Part shown: one piece after another, positions 17,143 to 24,852 of the stretch
How the letters are laid out: every line of letters begins with the position of its first letter
Numbering within the stretch: position 1 is the stretch's first letter
Origin: an uncultured SAR116 cluster alpha proteobacterium
GTDB taxonomy: Bacteria > Pseudomonadota > Alphaproteobacteria > Puniceispirillales > Marisalimonadaceae
Assembly: GCA_902622745.1 (NCBI GenBank)
Contig: CACNQW010000012.1
Location: 1 to 36,941 of the forward strand
Length of the DNA: 36,941 nt
Reading direction: 5' to 3'
Translations under genes and position numbers: made by a program
Notes under the pieces: model-generated
Databases searched by the model: none
Told to the model about the DNA's origin: nothing
What the model saw: the letters and a program-made list of their open reading frames with translations, nothing else

Positions 17143-18345
17143 TTATATAATATCTTTATTTTTCAATGACTTAATTTCTTCCATTGAATATCCTAATTTG
17201 GTAAATATCTCTTCATTGTGCTCACCTAATTCAGGTGCTGTTTTATCAACATGATTTTCAGTATCGAATCTTATTGGCGTTTTTAGTAGGCTTATATTTT
17301 TTTTATTTTTAGTCGTTATAGTCTGAATGTTATTTCTTTCTTTAACAAATTGATTTTCAAGTGATGACTTAACATCTAATATTGGTGCAGCTGGAACATT
17401 ACCTGCAAAAATTTTTAGCCATTCTGACGTAGACTTTTTACTTAATTCTGTATCTAAAATTTCTGTTATTAGACTTCTATTCTCCTGTCTCAATTTAAAA
17501 TTTAAAAACCTTTTATCTTCTCCCAAGTCTTTTCTATCTATATATTCACAAAGAATAGGCCAAAAACTCTCTTTATTGCACATTAAATAAATCCAACCAT
17601 CAGAAGTTTTATACAATTGACATGGGACTAAAACAGGATGAGCAGACCTATCTAATCTTTCAGGTTTATAATCTGAGTTTAAGGCCCACGCAGCTACATA
17701 ACTTTGATTAAACATAGCCGTATCAAAAAGACTTACATCAATATCTCTTCCATTCCCTGTATCTCTCGCTGATAAAACACCACTCACTAAACTAAATGCC
17801 ATAGTTAATCCAGCCATGTAATCTACAATAGACAAACCAAATCTTGCCGGGGGAGCATCAGGTTCCCCAGTTAAAGAAAAGTACCCTGCCTCAGCTTGCA
17901 TTAAATAATCATAACCTGGCCAATTTTTTCTTGATCCTTCTCTTCCATAAGCAGAACAATGAGCAGCAACTATTTTTTTATTATATTGCTTTAATTGGTC
18001 AAATGTAATTCCTAACTTTTCAGGTACATCACCTCTAAGATTATTACAAACTGCATCGCTTTCTTTAACTAATTTACCTAAAATTTCTTTTCCTTCATCA
18101 GATAAAATATTAAGAGTTATACTTTTTTTGTTTCGGTTTAATGCTTGAAAGAAGATACCTGATGCTGAATTTCTTTCTTCATCAATGAAATAAGGACCAA
18201 GTGCTCTTAAGTAGTCTCCATCAGTTCCAGCTGGCTCAATTTTTATTACCTCAGCCCCTAAATCTGATAAATATTGTGAACCAAATGGACCTGCTCCATA
18301 TTGTTCAAATGCTAAAACTTTTAATCCTGCTAAAGGTAGGCTCAT
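17143..18345 (-). CDS. Family III CoA-transferase (CaiB/BaiF type), copy 1
   Basis: This 400-residue class III CoA-transferase moves CoA between carboxylic acids through a covalent aspartyl intermediate. It opens with LAGLKVLAFEQYGAGPFG, and the predicted nucleophile is Asp175 in GLSIVDYMAG. RNKKSITLNI and GREGSRKNWPGYDYLMQAEAG are family blocks. Mesaconyl-CoA C1-C4 transferase, succinyl-CoA:mesaconate and formyl-CoA transferases belong to this family. In this setting (MaoC hydratase, CitE-like lyase, hotdog hydratase upstream) activation or isomerisation of a C5 dicarboxylate is the favoured role, but this is inference. It lies 15 bases after the MaoC gene and is followed by the dctP promoter region. 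Confidence 0.92.
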   Translation of the reverse strand: MSLPLAGLKVLAFEQYGAGPFGSQYLSDLGAEVIKIEPAGTDGDYLRALGPYFIDEERNSASGIFFQALNRNKKSITLNILSDEGKEILGKLVKESDAVCNNLRGDVPEKLGITFDQLKQYNKKIVAAHCSAYGREGSRKNWPGYDYLMQAEAGYFSLTGEPDAPPARFGLSIVDYMAGLTMAFSLVSGVLSARDTGNGRDIDVSLFDTAMFNQSYVAAWALNSDYKPERLDRSAHPVLVPCQLYKTSDGWIYLMCNKESFWPILCEYIDRKDLGEDKRFLNFKLRQENRSLITEILDTELSKKSTSEWLKIFAGNVPAAPILDVKSSLENQFVKERNNIQTITTKNKKNISLLKTPIRFDTENHVDKTAPELGEHNEEIFTKLGYSMEEIKSLKNKDII

Positions 18346-18360
18346 TTTTACAACTCTTAG

Positions 18361-18894
18361 TTACTTTGTTTTTGAAATAATTTCATCAACAACACTATGA
18401 CCTCTTTTAGCAACTAAAAAAGATCTAACCATATCCATTACAATCACATTATCTTGATTTTTTCCAATATGCCTTACTCTTACTATACCTTGGGTCGGTC
18501 TTGATTTAGATTCTCTTTTATCAAGTACCTCTGTTTCAGAATATAGAGTATCTCCAACAAATACAGGTGCAGGTAATTTTATTTCTTCCCAGCCTAAATT
18601 TGCTATTGCTTTCTGACTAGTACCACTCACGCACATCCCCGTAACCAATGATAAGGTAAATGCAGAATTTACAAGATAACGTTTAAATTCTGTTTTAGAC
18701 GCATAATTAGCATCAAAATGCACAGGATGTGTATTCATGGTTAAGTTTGTGAACCAAATATTATCTGTTTCTGTAATAGTTCGACCAGGCCAATGTTCGT
18801 AAATGTCCCCTACATTAAAATCTTCAAAATATCTACCTGGATCTTCTCTATATCTATTTGGTCCAACCTTTTTTATTCCATATAACTCACTCAT
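18361..18894 (-). CDS. MaoC-type hotdog hydratase
   Basis: This 177-residue single-hotdog protein of the MaoC/hydratase-2 family reversibly adds water to an enoyl-CoA. The catalytic segment is NTHPVHFDANYA beginning at residue 54. The usual Asp-x-Asn-Pro-x-His appears as Asn54-Thr-His56-Pro-Val-His59, with Asp61 kept; this variation is also known to me from mesaconyl-CoA-hydratase-like proteins, though without a database search I treat that as a lead. A second conserved part is LPAPVFVGDTLYSETEVL (108-125), the overhang segment of beta-methylmalyl-type dehydratases. The 177-residue length is about half of the ~350-residue mesaconyl-CoA hydratase (Mch), so it would act as a dimer. Its ATG abuts the stop of the lyase gene directly (TAAATG), implying translational coupling. 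Confidence 0.88.
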   Translation of the reverse strand: MSELYGIKKVGPNRYREDPGRYFEDFNVGDIYEHWPGRTITETDNIWFTNLTMNTHPVHFDANYASKTEFKRYLVNSAFTLSLVTGMCVSGTSQKAIANLGWEEIKLPAPVFVGDTLYSETEVLDKRESKSRPTQGIVRVRHIGKNQDNVIVMDMVRSFLVAKRGHSVVDEIISKTK

Positions 18895-19707
18895 TTAAAC
18901 CTCTCTTTCAATAATGGACTTAGCCCTTGCCAAAACAGGAGCATCAACCATTTTACCTTCAAAATTAAAAGCGCCAGTACCTGCAGTTTCAGATGCTTTT
19001 AAAACTCCTTTTGCCCAAATCAATTCTTCATCAGTTGGATTATATGCCCGATGTATAGGTTCAATTTGATCTGGGTGAATAGCAAATTTTCCTTTAAAAC
19101 CCATTGATTTAATAAGCTTAGTTTCACTAAAACATCCTTCCGCATCACGAAAATCTAACCAAACACCATCCAAAGCAATAGTATTGTAAAGAGATGAAGC
19201 GTTAACTATCTTTCCTCTAGAATAAGCCAGAGAATCTATACCCATATCTCCACCTGTCATAGCTGTAAAGTCAGCAGAACCAAAACCTATTCCTGAAAAG
19301 TTTATACCTTCAACATTCCAAAATTCGATATTAGCAATTCCTTTAGGTGTCTCAATTTGTGGAAGAACTAATATGTCTTTTCCTAAATCATTTAAAAATG
19401 ATTTACACTCTTTAGCATCTTCAATTTTTGGTATAGCGATAGAATAAGGAAGATTTGGACAACTCTTCAACATTTTAATATCATCATTATAATCATTAGA
19501 ATCTAAACCATTTATCCTAAGTAAAAATTTTTCAGGTTGATTATCAAAATTGCTTTTTGAAAACTCGATGAAATTTTTACGCCCAAAATCTTTCTTATCT
19601 TTAGCAAGTCCATCTTCTAAATCAAAAATGACTTTATCAGCATTTGATCCCAAAGCTTTTGGAACTCTTTCAATTTTATCCAATGGTAAAAATAAAATAC
19701 TTCTCAT
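18895..19707 (-). CDS. CitE-like CoA-ester lyase (HpcH/HpaI aldolase superfamily)
   Basis: This 270-residue TIM-barrel protein belongs to the citrate-lyase-beta/malyl-CoA/citramalyl-CoA lyase group. Visible motifs are MRSILFLP at the start, FDLEDG (28-33), the CoA-contacting arginine in LLRING (Arg64), Glu119 in LPQIETPKG and Asp146 in GFGSADF, the last two being the expected Mg2+ ligands. The KFAIHPDQIEPI stretch (207-218) closes the barrel. Family enzymes cleave citramalyl-CoA or malyl-CoA into acetyl-CoA plus pyruvate or glyoxylate. The size is closer to stand-alone lyases such as citramalyl-CoA lyase (RipC/Ccl) than to long malate-synthase-like Mcl. It sits directly before the MaoC gene with no gap, and 22 bases after the MmgE/PrpD gene. 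Confidence 0.92.
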   Translation of the reverse strand: MRSILFLPLDKIERVPKALGSNADKVIFDLEDGLAKDKKDFGRKNFIEFSKSNFDNQPEKFLLRINGLDSNDYNDDIKMLKSCPNLPYSIAIPKIEDAKECKSFLNDLGKDILVLPQIETPKGIANIEFWNVEGINFSGIGFGSADFTAMTGGDMGIDSLAYSRGKIVNASSLYNTIALDGVWLDFRDAEGCFSETKLIKSMGFKGKFAIHPDQIEPIHRAYNPTDEELIWAKGVLKASETAGTGAFNFEGKMVDAPVLARAKSIIEREV

Positions 19708-19729
19708 AACTAACTATTTTCTAATTCCT

Positions 19730-21049
19730 TTACTTTAAAAGATTCGTAATATCTTTAGCGTGATATTTTTCAGGACTATTTAATACATTAAAAATTTCAT
19801 TAGATAAATTATCTGACAAAAGAGAAGAAGATTTAGTTAAAATCTTTTTCTCTAATAATTCATTTTCAATTTTATTATTCAAGTCATGACTGTTTTTATA
19901 TATTTCTGAATCATCTTTTAATTCAATTAATGCTTCGGTATTAGTCATTTGATCATTTGGAATAACTTCAACTTTATCTCGAGTTTTTACAATTTTTTCA
20001 TCAAAGCAAATTTCATCATTATAACTATCTAGCCTTCCAGTATCCACCCCGTGAAGAGACATTGCGGCGGTTAACCTATATGAAAACTTTGCCTCTAATC
20101 CTGTTTTTGGGCTATCAATATTACAAACTTGTAACCAAGAAGGTTGTGTTTGAATTGAAATTTTTTCAATTGAATCTGGATTAAAATTATTTTTTGTTTT
20201 CAATTCGTCTAATGCCTCAAGAAAAGCATGCAATCCATGACAACAGGCATGAAATTTATATTTAATTTCAGGAAACAAAAAATCTTTTCCTAAACCATTT
20301 ATTGCTGCCTCAGGTATAGTTTCGTCCCATGCATGTGTTTTCAAAAAACCTTGATTACATTCAATCCCGTTTTCACAACTAACAAATCCTAATTTCGATA
20401 ATTTAGCAGCCTCAATTCCATTTGATGCAGCAATACCTGCATGAAATGGTTTACCCATTGTACCAAATTGTGATTTTAGACCTGATGCTCTTGTTGAAAC
20501 TATACCAAGTGCATTTTCGATTTGTTTAGCATTTAGTTTCAATAATTTTGATGCAACTAAAGTTGCACCAAAAGCACCACTGGTAGCAGTTTGATGAAAA
20601 CCTTTATTATAATGTGAGTAACCAAGGATATGCCCTAACCTAGTTGAAACTTCTACACCGCACATATATGCCAACATTATTTCATCAATTGATGAGCCTA
20701 ACTCTTCACCAAGTGCTAAAGCCGTAGGAAAAGCACTGGCAGTTGGATGACCAGTAAATAAAAAATGAGTGTCATCATAATCCAAAGCATGACCAATAGT
20801 TCCATTTACAAAAGCTGCTGATTTAGAAGATACCTCTTGACCATTCGAAATTAATTTTGAATGACCTTTAGTTTGTTCTTCTTCAATTAATTTAGTTACA
20901 ATTTTTGATACTGGCTCTTCTTTCGCTGCATATGCAACACCACACCAGTCAATCATTGACATTTTTGAAAAAAATATCATTTCATCGTTAAAATTTTGTA
21001 AAGTAGCCTGTGATACAAAATTACTAAAAATTTTTGTCAGATCTGTCAT
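19730..21049 (-). CDS. MmgE/PrpD family protein (copy 2)
   Basis: This 439-residue protein carries the family signature HALDYDDTHFLFTGHPTAS and KGFHQTATSGAFGA. Relatives include 2-methylcitrate dehydratase and cis-aconitate decarboxylase (the itaconate-forming enzyme). Located in one operon with CoA-transferase, hydratases and a CitE-like lyase, it could make or dehydrate a C5/C6 tricarboxylate that is then activated to a CoA ester; this is a hypothesis. Two ATGs stand side by side at 21052 and 21049. AGGAG (21060-21056 on the reverse strand) is three bases from the first and six from the second, so the second is preferred. The site overlaps the end of the upstream gene, indicating coupling. 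It is diverged from copy 1 at 11225-12598. Confidence 0.88.
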   Translation of the reverse strand: MTDLTKIFSNFVSQATLQNFNDEMIFFSKMSMIDWCGVAYAAKEEPVSKIVTKLIEEEQTKGHSKLISNGQEVSSKSAAFVNGTIGHALDYDDTHFLFTGHPTASAFPTALALGEELGSSIDEIMLAYMCGVEVSTRLGHILGYSHYNKGFHQTATSGAFGATLVASKLLKLNAKQIENALGIVSTRASGLKSQFGTMGKPFHAGIAASNGIEAAKLSKLGFVSCENGIECNQGFLKTHAWDETIPEAAINGLGKDFLFPEIKYKFHACCHGLHAFLEALDELKTKNNFNPDSIEKISIQTQPSWLQVCNIDSPKTGLEAKFSYRLTAAMSLHGVDTGRLDSYNDEICFDEKIVKTRDKVEVIPNDQMTNTEALIELKDDSEIYKNSHDLNNKIENELLEKKILTKSSSLLSDNLSNEIFNVLNSPEKYHAKDITNLLK

Positions 21050-21060
21050 CATTTACTCCT

Positions 21061-21912
21061 TTAAAACTTTGCTTCCGCTCTCATAGTTACACCAAATTCT
21101 TTTGTTGCACCCCAACAGCTCACTGAACCATCATCCATTTTATCTACACCAACCACATACTCACTATTTGCAAAAACAGGCGCCATGACTTTATGAGTGA
21201 ATGACTTTACTTGTTTGCCCATCAACTTTTCAGCAGCTCTTAATAAATAAGTTGCCTGAAGTGGACCATGTACAATCAAGCCAGGATAATTTTCTTCATT
21301 AACTGTGTAAGGATGATCATAATGAATTCTATGTCCTACAAATCCAATTGCAGAATATCTAAATAATATCGTTGGATGCATAAAAATTTTTTCACTTAAA
21401 TCTGCTCTCTCAGGTATTTCTTTCGAATAACCTGATCCACCTCCAGACTTTGAAATATCTCTATAAACAATATTATGTTTTTCATTAATGGTTACTTCAT
21501 CATTGACTAAGAAGTTGTATTCTGCTGTTACAAAACACAAAAGACCAGTTCGTCCTTCTTTAACTTGAATATCAGCTACAGTTGATTGTTTAACAACTTT
21601 GTCGCCTACTCTAATTGGTTTTAATACTTTAATTTCACTTCCTGCCCACATTCTTCTTGGCAATGGAACTGGCGGTAAAAATTCTCCCAACGCTGGATGT
21701 GAGTCTACACCAAGTTCATCATTTTTAACCAAATTCCATCCTAACATCCAATGTAATCCAGAAGTGACTGGCTCTCCATCTTTAGGATTTCCTATATCCA
21801 TATTAAGCGTTGCTCTATATCTTTGTTCGACTATTGGTGTCACATAATCAGTAACATTATCTATTTTCCCTATCCATTTTCTTAAATGATCAATATCAAC
21901 TTTTGTAGACAT
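21061..21912 (-). CDS. HTD2/FAS1-like double-hotdog hydratase (mesaconyl-C4-CoA or itaconyl-CoA hydratase type)
   Basis: This 283-residue protein has an N-terminal hotdog with GLHWMLGWN (52-60), LPPVPLPRRMWAGSE (79-93) and a C-terminal hotdog with RYSAIGFVGHRIHYD (185-199) followed by YPGLIVHGPLQA (209-220). This pattern and length fit the FAS1-like dehydratase group that includes mesaconyl-C4-CoA hydratase of the 3-hydroxypropionate bi-cycle and itaconyl-CoA hydratase of itaconate breakdown. His194, His197 and Asp199 are kept. In the relatives I know, an Asn usually stands where this protein has Val192 (TFNGHRIHYD versus GFVGHRIHYD), which may alter activity. It is the first gene of the leftward arm; AGGGA precedes its ATG on the reverse strand. 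The assignment of the precise substrate is inference. Confidence 0.85.
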   Translation of the reverse strand: MSTKVDIDHLRKWIGKIDNVTDYVTPIVEQRYRATLNMDIGNPKDGEPVTSGLHWMLGWNLVKNDELGVDSHPALGEFLPPVPLPRRMWAGSEIKVLKPIRVGDKVVKQSTVADIQVKEGRTGLLCFVTAEYNFLVNDEVTINEKHNIVYRDISKSGGGSGYSKEIPERADLSEKIFMHPTILFRYSAIGFVGHRIHYDHPYTVNEENYPGLIVHGPLQATYLLRAAEKLMGKQVKSFTHKVMAPVFANSEYVVGVDKMDDGSVSCWGATKEFGVTMRAEAKF

Positions 21913-21946
21913 AATAATTAGTCCCTATAATTTTTATTATTGAATT

Positions 21947-21957
21947 AGAATGATTCT
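21947..21957. promoter_or_regulatory. Palindrome AGAATGATTCT, possible operator
   Basis: AGAAT-G-ATTCT is a perfect 11-base palindrome 35 bases upstream of the leftward arm's first ATG. With its flanks (ATTAGAATGATTCTTAT) it resembles the alphaproteobacterial Irr/ICE-type pattern TTTAGAA-N3-TTCTAAA at 11 of 14 defined positions. The symmetry is seen directly; the regulator is a guess, and chance occurrence is possible in such AT-rich DNA. Confidence 0.25.
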
Positions 21958-22099
21958 TATTATTAATTAAATCCCAGATTTTAAATTAGATAAAGTTAAA
22001 AATGTAAAAAATAACAAGATTTTAATTTTACTATTTAAAAAAGTATTATTTAATAGAAGATTAATATAAAAAATTGAATTTTACTATAAATAATATCTT

Positions 22100-22105
22100 A
22101 AGGAG
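22100..22105 (+). promoter_or_regulatory. Strong ribosome-binding site fixing a TTG start
   Basis: AAGGAG at 22100-22105 stands six bases before TTG at 22112. There is no ATG at a useful distance and the protein alignment begins naturally at this codon, so the TPP-enzyme gene is read from TTG. Confidence 0.8.
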
Positions 22106-22111
22106 ATTTTT

Positions 22112-23659
22112 TTGAACGGTGCAGAAACACTTGTCGGAACATTATTGAAAGGTAATGTTAATGTTTGTTTTACAAACCCAGGAACTTCTGAAATGCACTT
22201 TGTCGCAGCATTAGATGATTACAAAAACATGAGAAGTATTTTATGTTTGTTTGAAGGTTGTGCAACTGGTGCTGCTGATGGTTATTTTAGAATGAAAAGA
22301 ACACCAGCATCAACTTTATTACATTTAGGGCCAGGATTAGCAAATGGATTAGCAAATTTACACAATGCAAAAAAAGCTAATTCTGGAATTGTTAATATTG
22401 TAGGTGAACATGCTCTTGATCATATAAAATTAAATGCTCCTTTAACTTCTGACATAGAAGGTATAGCAAGACCTGTTTCGAGTTGGGTTAAAACTAGCAA
22501 ATCATCAAAAGAAATAGGACTGGATGCATTAGAAGCTATAAAAGTAGCCAATAAAAAACCTGGAGAAATTGCAACACTGATATTACCTGGTGACACTGCT
22601 TGGAATGAGGGCTCTATAATTGAAGAAGTTATATTACAAAATAATTCTAAAAAAGTTCCAATAGATTTAATTAAAAAAGCAATAGCAGAAATACAAAAAG
22701 CAAATAACCCATTACTTCTAGTTGGAGGGTCTGCATTAGAAGAAAACAATCTAATTAAAATTGCTCTAATAGCAGAAAAGCTTGGATGTGAATTAAAAAC
22801 AGATTGGTTTAACGCACGATTGGACAAAGGAGCAGGAAGGATAAATTCAATAAGAATTCCCTATGTTGTTGACAAAGCAGTTGAAGCCTTAAAAAATTTT
22901 GACACTATTATTACTATTGGTGCCAGACAACCTGTCGCTTTTTTTGCTTACCCTAATAAGCCTGGAATATTGACCCAAAACAAAACAAAATTTATAGAAT
23001 TAGCTGAATTATCTGATGATATAACATCTTTAATCAATGAATTTTCAGATCTTGTAAATGTTACTTCTAAAAACCCTAATTCAATATCAGAATTTAATCC
23101 TCCCGAAATACCTAAAGGGCCTATTAACACAACTTCTCTCGGCATGGCCCTTGGATCTTTAATACCAGAGAACGCAATTATCGTTGATGAGTCAGTAACA
23201 ACTGGCAGAGAGTTTTTTTATCAAACTTCAGGATCTCATCCTCACACATGGTTAAATAATTGTGGAGGATCTATTGGATTTGGTATGCCTGTAGCAATTG
23301 GCGCAGCAATAGCTTGTCCAAATCAGAAAGTCATTTCTCTTGAAGGTGATGGTAGCGCCATGTATACCGTCCAATCTTTATGGACAATGACAAGAGAGAA
23401 TTTAGATATTGTTATTTTAATTTTTGCCAACCAAAGTTACAAAATTTTGCAAGGAGAATTAAAGAATGTTGGTGTAACAAATCCTGGAAAATCAGCGGTT
23501 GAAATGTTGTCACTTAAAAATCCAGAATTAGATTGGGTTTCAATATCTAAAGGAATGGGTGTAGATGCAGTTAAAGTAGATAATATAGAAGATTTGGTTA
23601 AATATTTTAAACACGGATTAAACGAAAATGGTCCATTTTTAATTGAAGTTTTAATCTAG
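22112..23659 (+). CDS. Thiamine-diphosphate-dependent enzyme (acetolactate synthase/benzoylformate decarboxylase-like)
   Basis: This 515-residue enzyme has the three-domain Pyr-transhydrogenase-PP layout of the POX/decarboxylase family. The N-terminal block FTNPGTSEMHF (20-30) and Glu48 in LFEGCATGAADGYFRM provide the ThDP-activating glutamate. The C-terminal Mg-ThDP motif begins at GDG near 412 and ends at Asn440 in IFANQSYKIL. The middle domain lacks the full FAD-binding pattern of true acetolactate synthases, so a 2-oxoacid decarboxylase or C-C ligase/lyase is likelier than branched-chain amino-acid synthesis. No small regulatory subunit gene follows. It is the first gene of the rightward arm and is read from TTG with a strong ribosome-binding site. 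The substrate is unknown; genes for CoA esters downstream suggest it handles or releases an aldehyde or oxoacid in that route. Confidence 0.87.
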   Translation: MNGAETLVGTLLKGNVNVCFTNPGTSEMHFVAALDDYKNMRSILCLFEGCATGAADGYFRMKRTPASTLLHLGPGLANGLANLHNAKKANSGIVNIVGEHALDHIKLNAPLTSDIEGIARPVSSWVKTSKSSKEIGLDALEAIKVANKKPGEIATLILPGDTAWNEGSIIEEVILQNNSKKVPIDLIKKAIAEIQKANNPLLLVGGSALEENNLIKIALIAEKLGCELKTDWFNARLDKGAGRINSIRIPYVVDKAVEALKNFDTIITIGARQPVAFFAYPNKPGILTQNKTKFIELAELSDDITSLINEFSDLVNVTSKNPNSISEFNPPEIPKGPINTTSLGMALGSLIPENAIIVDESVTTGREFFYQTSGSHPHTWLNNCGGSIGFGMPVAIGAAIACPNQKVISLEGDGSAMYTVQSLWTMTRENLDIVILIFANQSYKILQGELKNVGVTNPGKSAVEMLSLKNPELDWVSISKGMGVDAVKVDNIEDLVKYFKHGLNENGPFLIEVLI

Positions 23660-23701
23660 TAGATAAATTATTAATTTGAACAAATTCATAAATTTAAATA
23701 A

Positions 23702-24055
23702 ATGCCTGTTTTAAAATTATATAAAGATAAAAATATAGATTGTAAGATAGATCTAGTTTCAATTGAGGATTATCTCATTAAAATGATGAATGCAGAACTA
23801 AATGCTAAGTTTGAAAATTGTCAAATAATTTGGATAACAACAGAAATATTCAAATCTGAGGCCAAAATTTATGTTGAATTACTTTTACGAAAAAATGAAA
23901 ATCGTACAAACTTAATTAAAAATAATTTTTTAAAAAAAATTGGTAAAAAATTATCAAAAAGTTTTTCAACAAATATTAGGTTAAGATCTTTTTCAATCAA
24001 AGATGAATTAATTAATGCTGCACAGATTAAATTAGGGGAAGATGATGACGGATAA
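23702..24055 (+). CDS. Small protein, probable tautomerase-superfamily (CHMI/MIF-like) fold
   Basis: This is a 117-residue protein of no family that I recognise with certainty. After removal of Met1 it begins with Pro, and the predicted pattern is strand (PVLKLY), helix (about 18-36), strand (CQIIWITTEIF), strand (AKIYVELLLRK), helix (RTNLIKNNFLKKIGKKLSK), strand (IRLRSFSI). This two-fold beta-alpha-beta order, the N-terminal proline and the length match 5-carboxymethyl-2-hydroxymuconate isomerase and MIF of the tautomerase superfamily, in which Pro1 is the catalytic base. By eye, the second half lines up with CHMI (aligned Trp, a strand, a helix, then SF-[SE]-I). The identity is inference. 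It starts 42 bases after the TPP gene and its end overlaps the next gene start by 11 bases, so it belongs to the same operon. Confidence 0.6.
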   Translation: MPVLKLYKDKNIDCKIDLVSIEDYLIKMMNAELNAKFENCQIIWITTEIFKSEAKIYVELLLRKNENRTNLIKNNFLKKIGKKLSKSFSTNIRLRSFSIKDELINAAQIKLGEDDDG

Positions 24056-24851
24056 AAACATTGTACTTTGCAAAACAGATAATAGAGGAATTGCAAATAT
24101 TCATTTAAACAGACCTCATAAAAATAATGCTTACAATGGGGAGATGATCGAGAGATTACTAGAAGTTTTTGAGGAACTTAATTCTGACAAAACTCTAAAA
24201 GCTGTAGTAATAAAAGGTAATGGAAAACATTTTCAAGCTGGAGCAGATCTAGAATGGTTAAAGGAAATAGGAAAGTTATCAAAAGATGAAAATTTTATAG
24301 TCTCTAAAAAAACTGCTTTGGCAATAAAAGGTCTAACAGAGTTTCCTCGACCTATCATTTCAATAGTTCATGGCGGTTGCTTTGGTGGTGGAACAGGAAT
24401 TGTAGCTGCATCTGATATTGTAATAGCAGAAACAAAATCAATTTTTTCAATATCAGAAACTCGTTGGGGTGTGATGGCAGGCATAATAATACCTCAACTA
24501 AATAAATCTATTGGAGTAAGAAATGTTAGAAGATATGCAATTTCTTCTGAAAGGTTTAATGCAGATGAAGCCAAAAGAATTGGTTTAGTACATGAAGTTT
24601 TAGATCAACAACATATTGATGAAAAGTTAGAATCTATTTTAGATCACATTTTACTATGTGGCCCTGAGGCAATTTACCAAACAAAAATGAGAGCTTTAAA
24701 AGAAGCAAATTTGATTTTGAATGAGAAGGAATTTAATGAATTAGTTGAAGAACATTCACTAAAAAGAATGAGCGATGAGGCTTTTGAAGGTCTGAATAGT
24801 TTTTCTGAAAAAAGATCTCCTTCTTGGTACCCAAAAATAAAGGATAATTGA
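24045..24851 (+). CDS. Enoyl-CoA hydratase/isomerase family protein (copy 1)
   Basis: This 268-residue crotonase-superfamily protein has the oxyanion-hole segments FQAGADLEWL and HGGCFGGGTGI. In enoyl-CoA hydratase two glutamates act: the one in GGGCE is replaced here by Gly (GGGTG), while the one equivalent to QPE is kept as ISE. This one-glutamate form suggests an isomerase, hydrolase or lyase variation, or a methylglutaconyl-type reaction, rather than standard hydration. Two ATGs (24042, 24045) stand together; AGGGGA at 24034-24039 is better placed for the second. The start overlaps the tautomerase-like gene by 11 bases and its TGA is one base from the next ATG, so these genes are clearly co-translated. 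The substrate is unknown. Confidence 0.88.
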   Translation: MTDKNIVLCKTDNRGIANIHLNRPHKNNAYNGEMIERLLEVFEELNSDKTLKAVVIKGNGKHFQAGADLEWLKEIGKLSKDENFIVSKKTALAIKGLTEFPRPIISIVHGGCFGGGTGIVAASDIVIAETKSIFSISETRWGVMAGIIIPQLNKSIGVRNVRRYAISSERFNADEAKRIGLVHEVLDQQHIDEKLESILDHILLCGPEAIYQTKMRALKEANLILNEKEFNELVEEHSLKRMSDEAFEGLNSFSEKRSPSWYPKIKDN

Positions 24852-24852
24852 T

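Larger units (their letters stand above)
21913..22111. promoter_or_regulatory. Divergent control region of the catabolic island
   Basis: This is the longest non-coding stretch in the window, 199 bases between the leftward hydratase start and the rightward TPP-enzyme start. It is almost pure A+T and must hold the promoters of both arms, but I see no convincing -35/-10 pair, no riboswitch and no strong hairpin. An 11-base palindrome at 21947-21957 is annotated separately. No regulator gene is present near it in the window. Confidence 0.6.

Noticed and set aside
22420-22827. A 135-codon - strand open frame within the TPP-enzyme gene.
   Set aside because: Fully inside a conserved enzyme on the other strand, with no family signature.
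22112-23659. Reading the TPP enzyme as a true acetolactate synthase (IlvB).
   Set aside because: No small subunit (ilvH) gene follows, the FAD-domain pattern is not evident, and the operon is catabolic in content.
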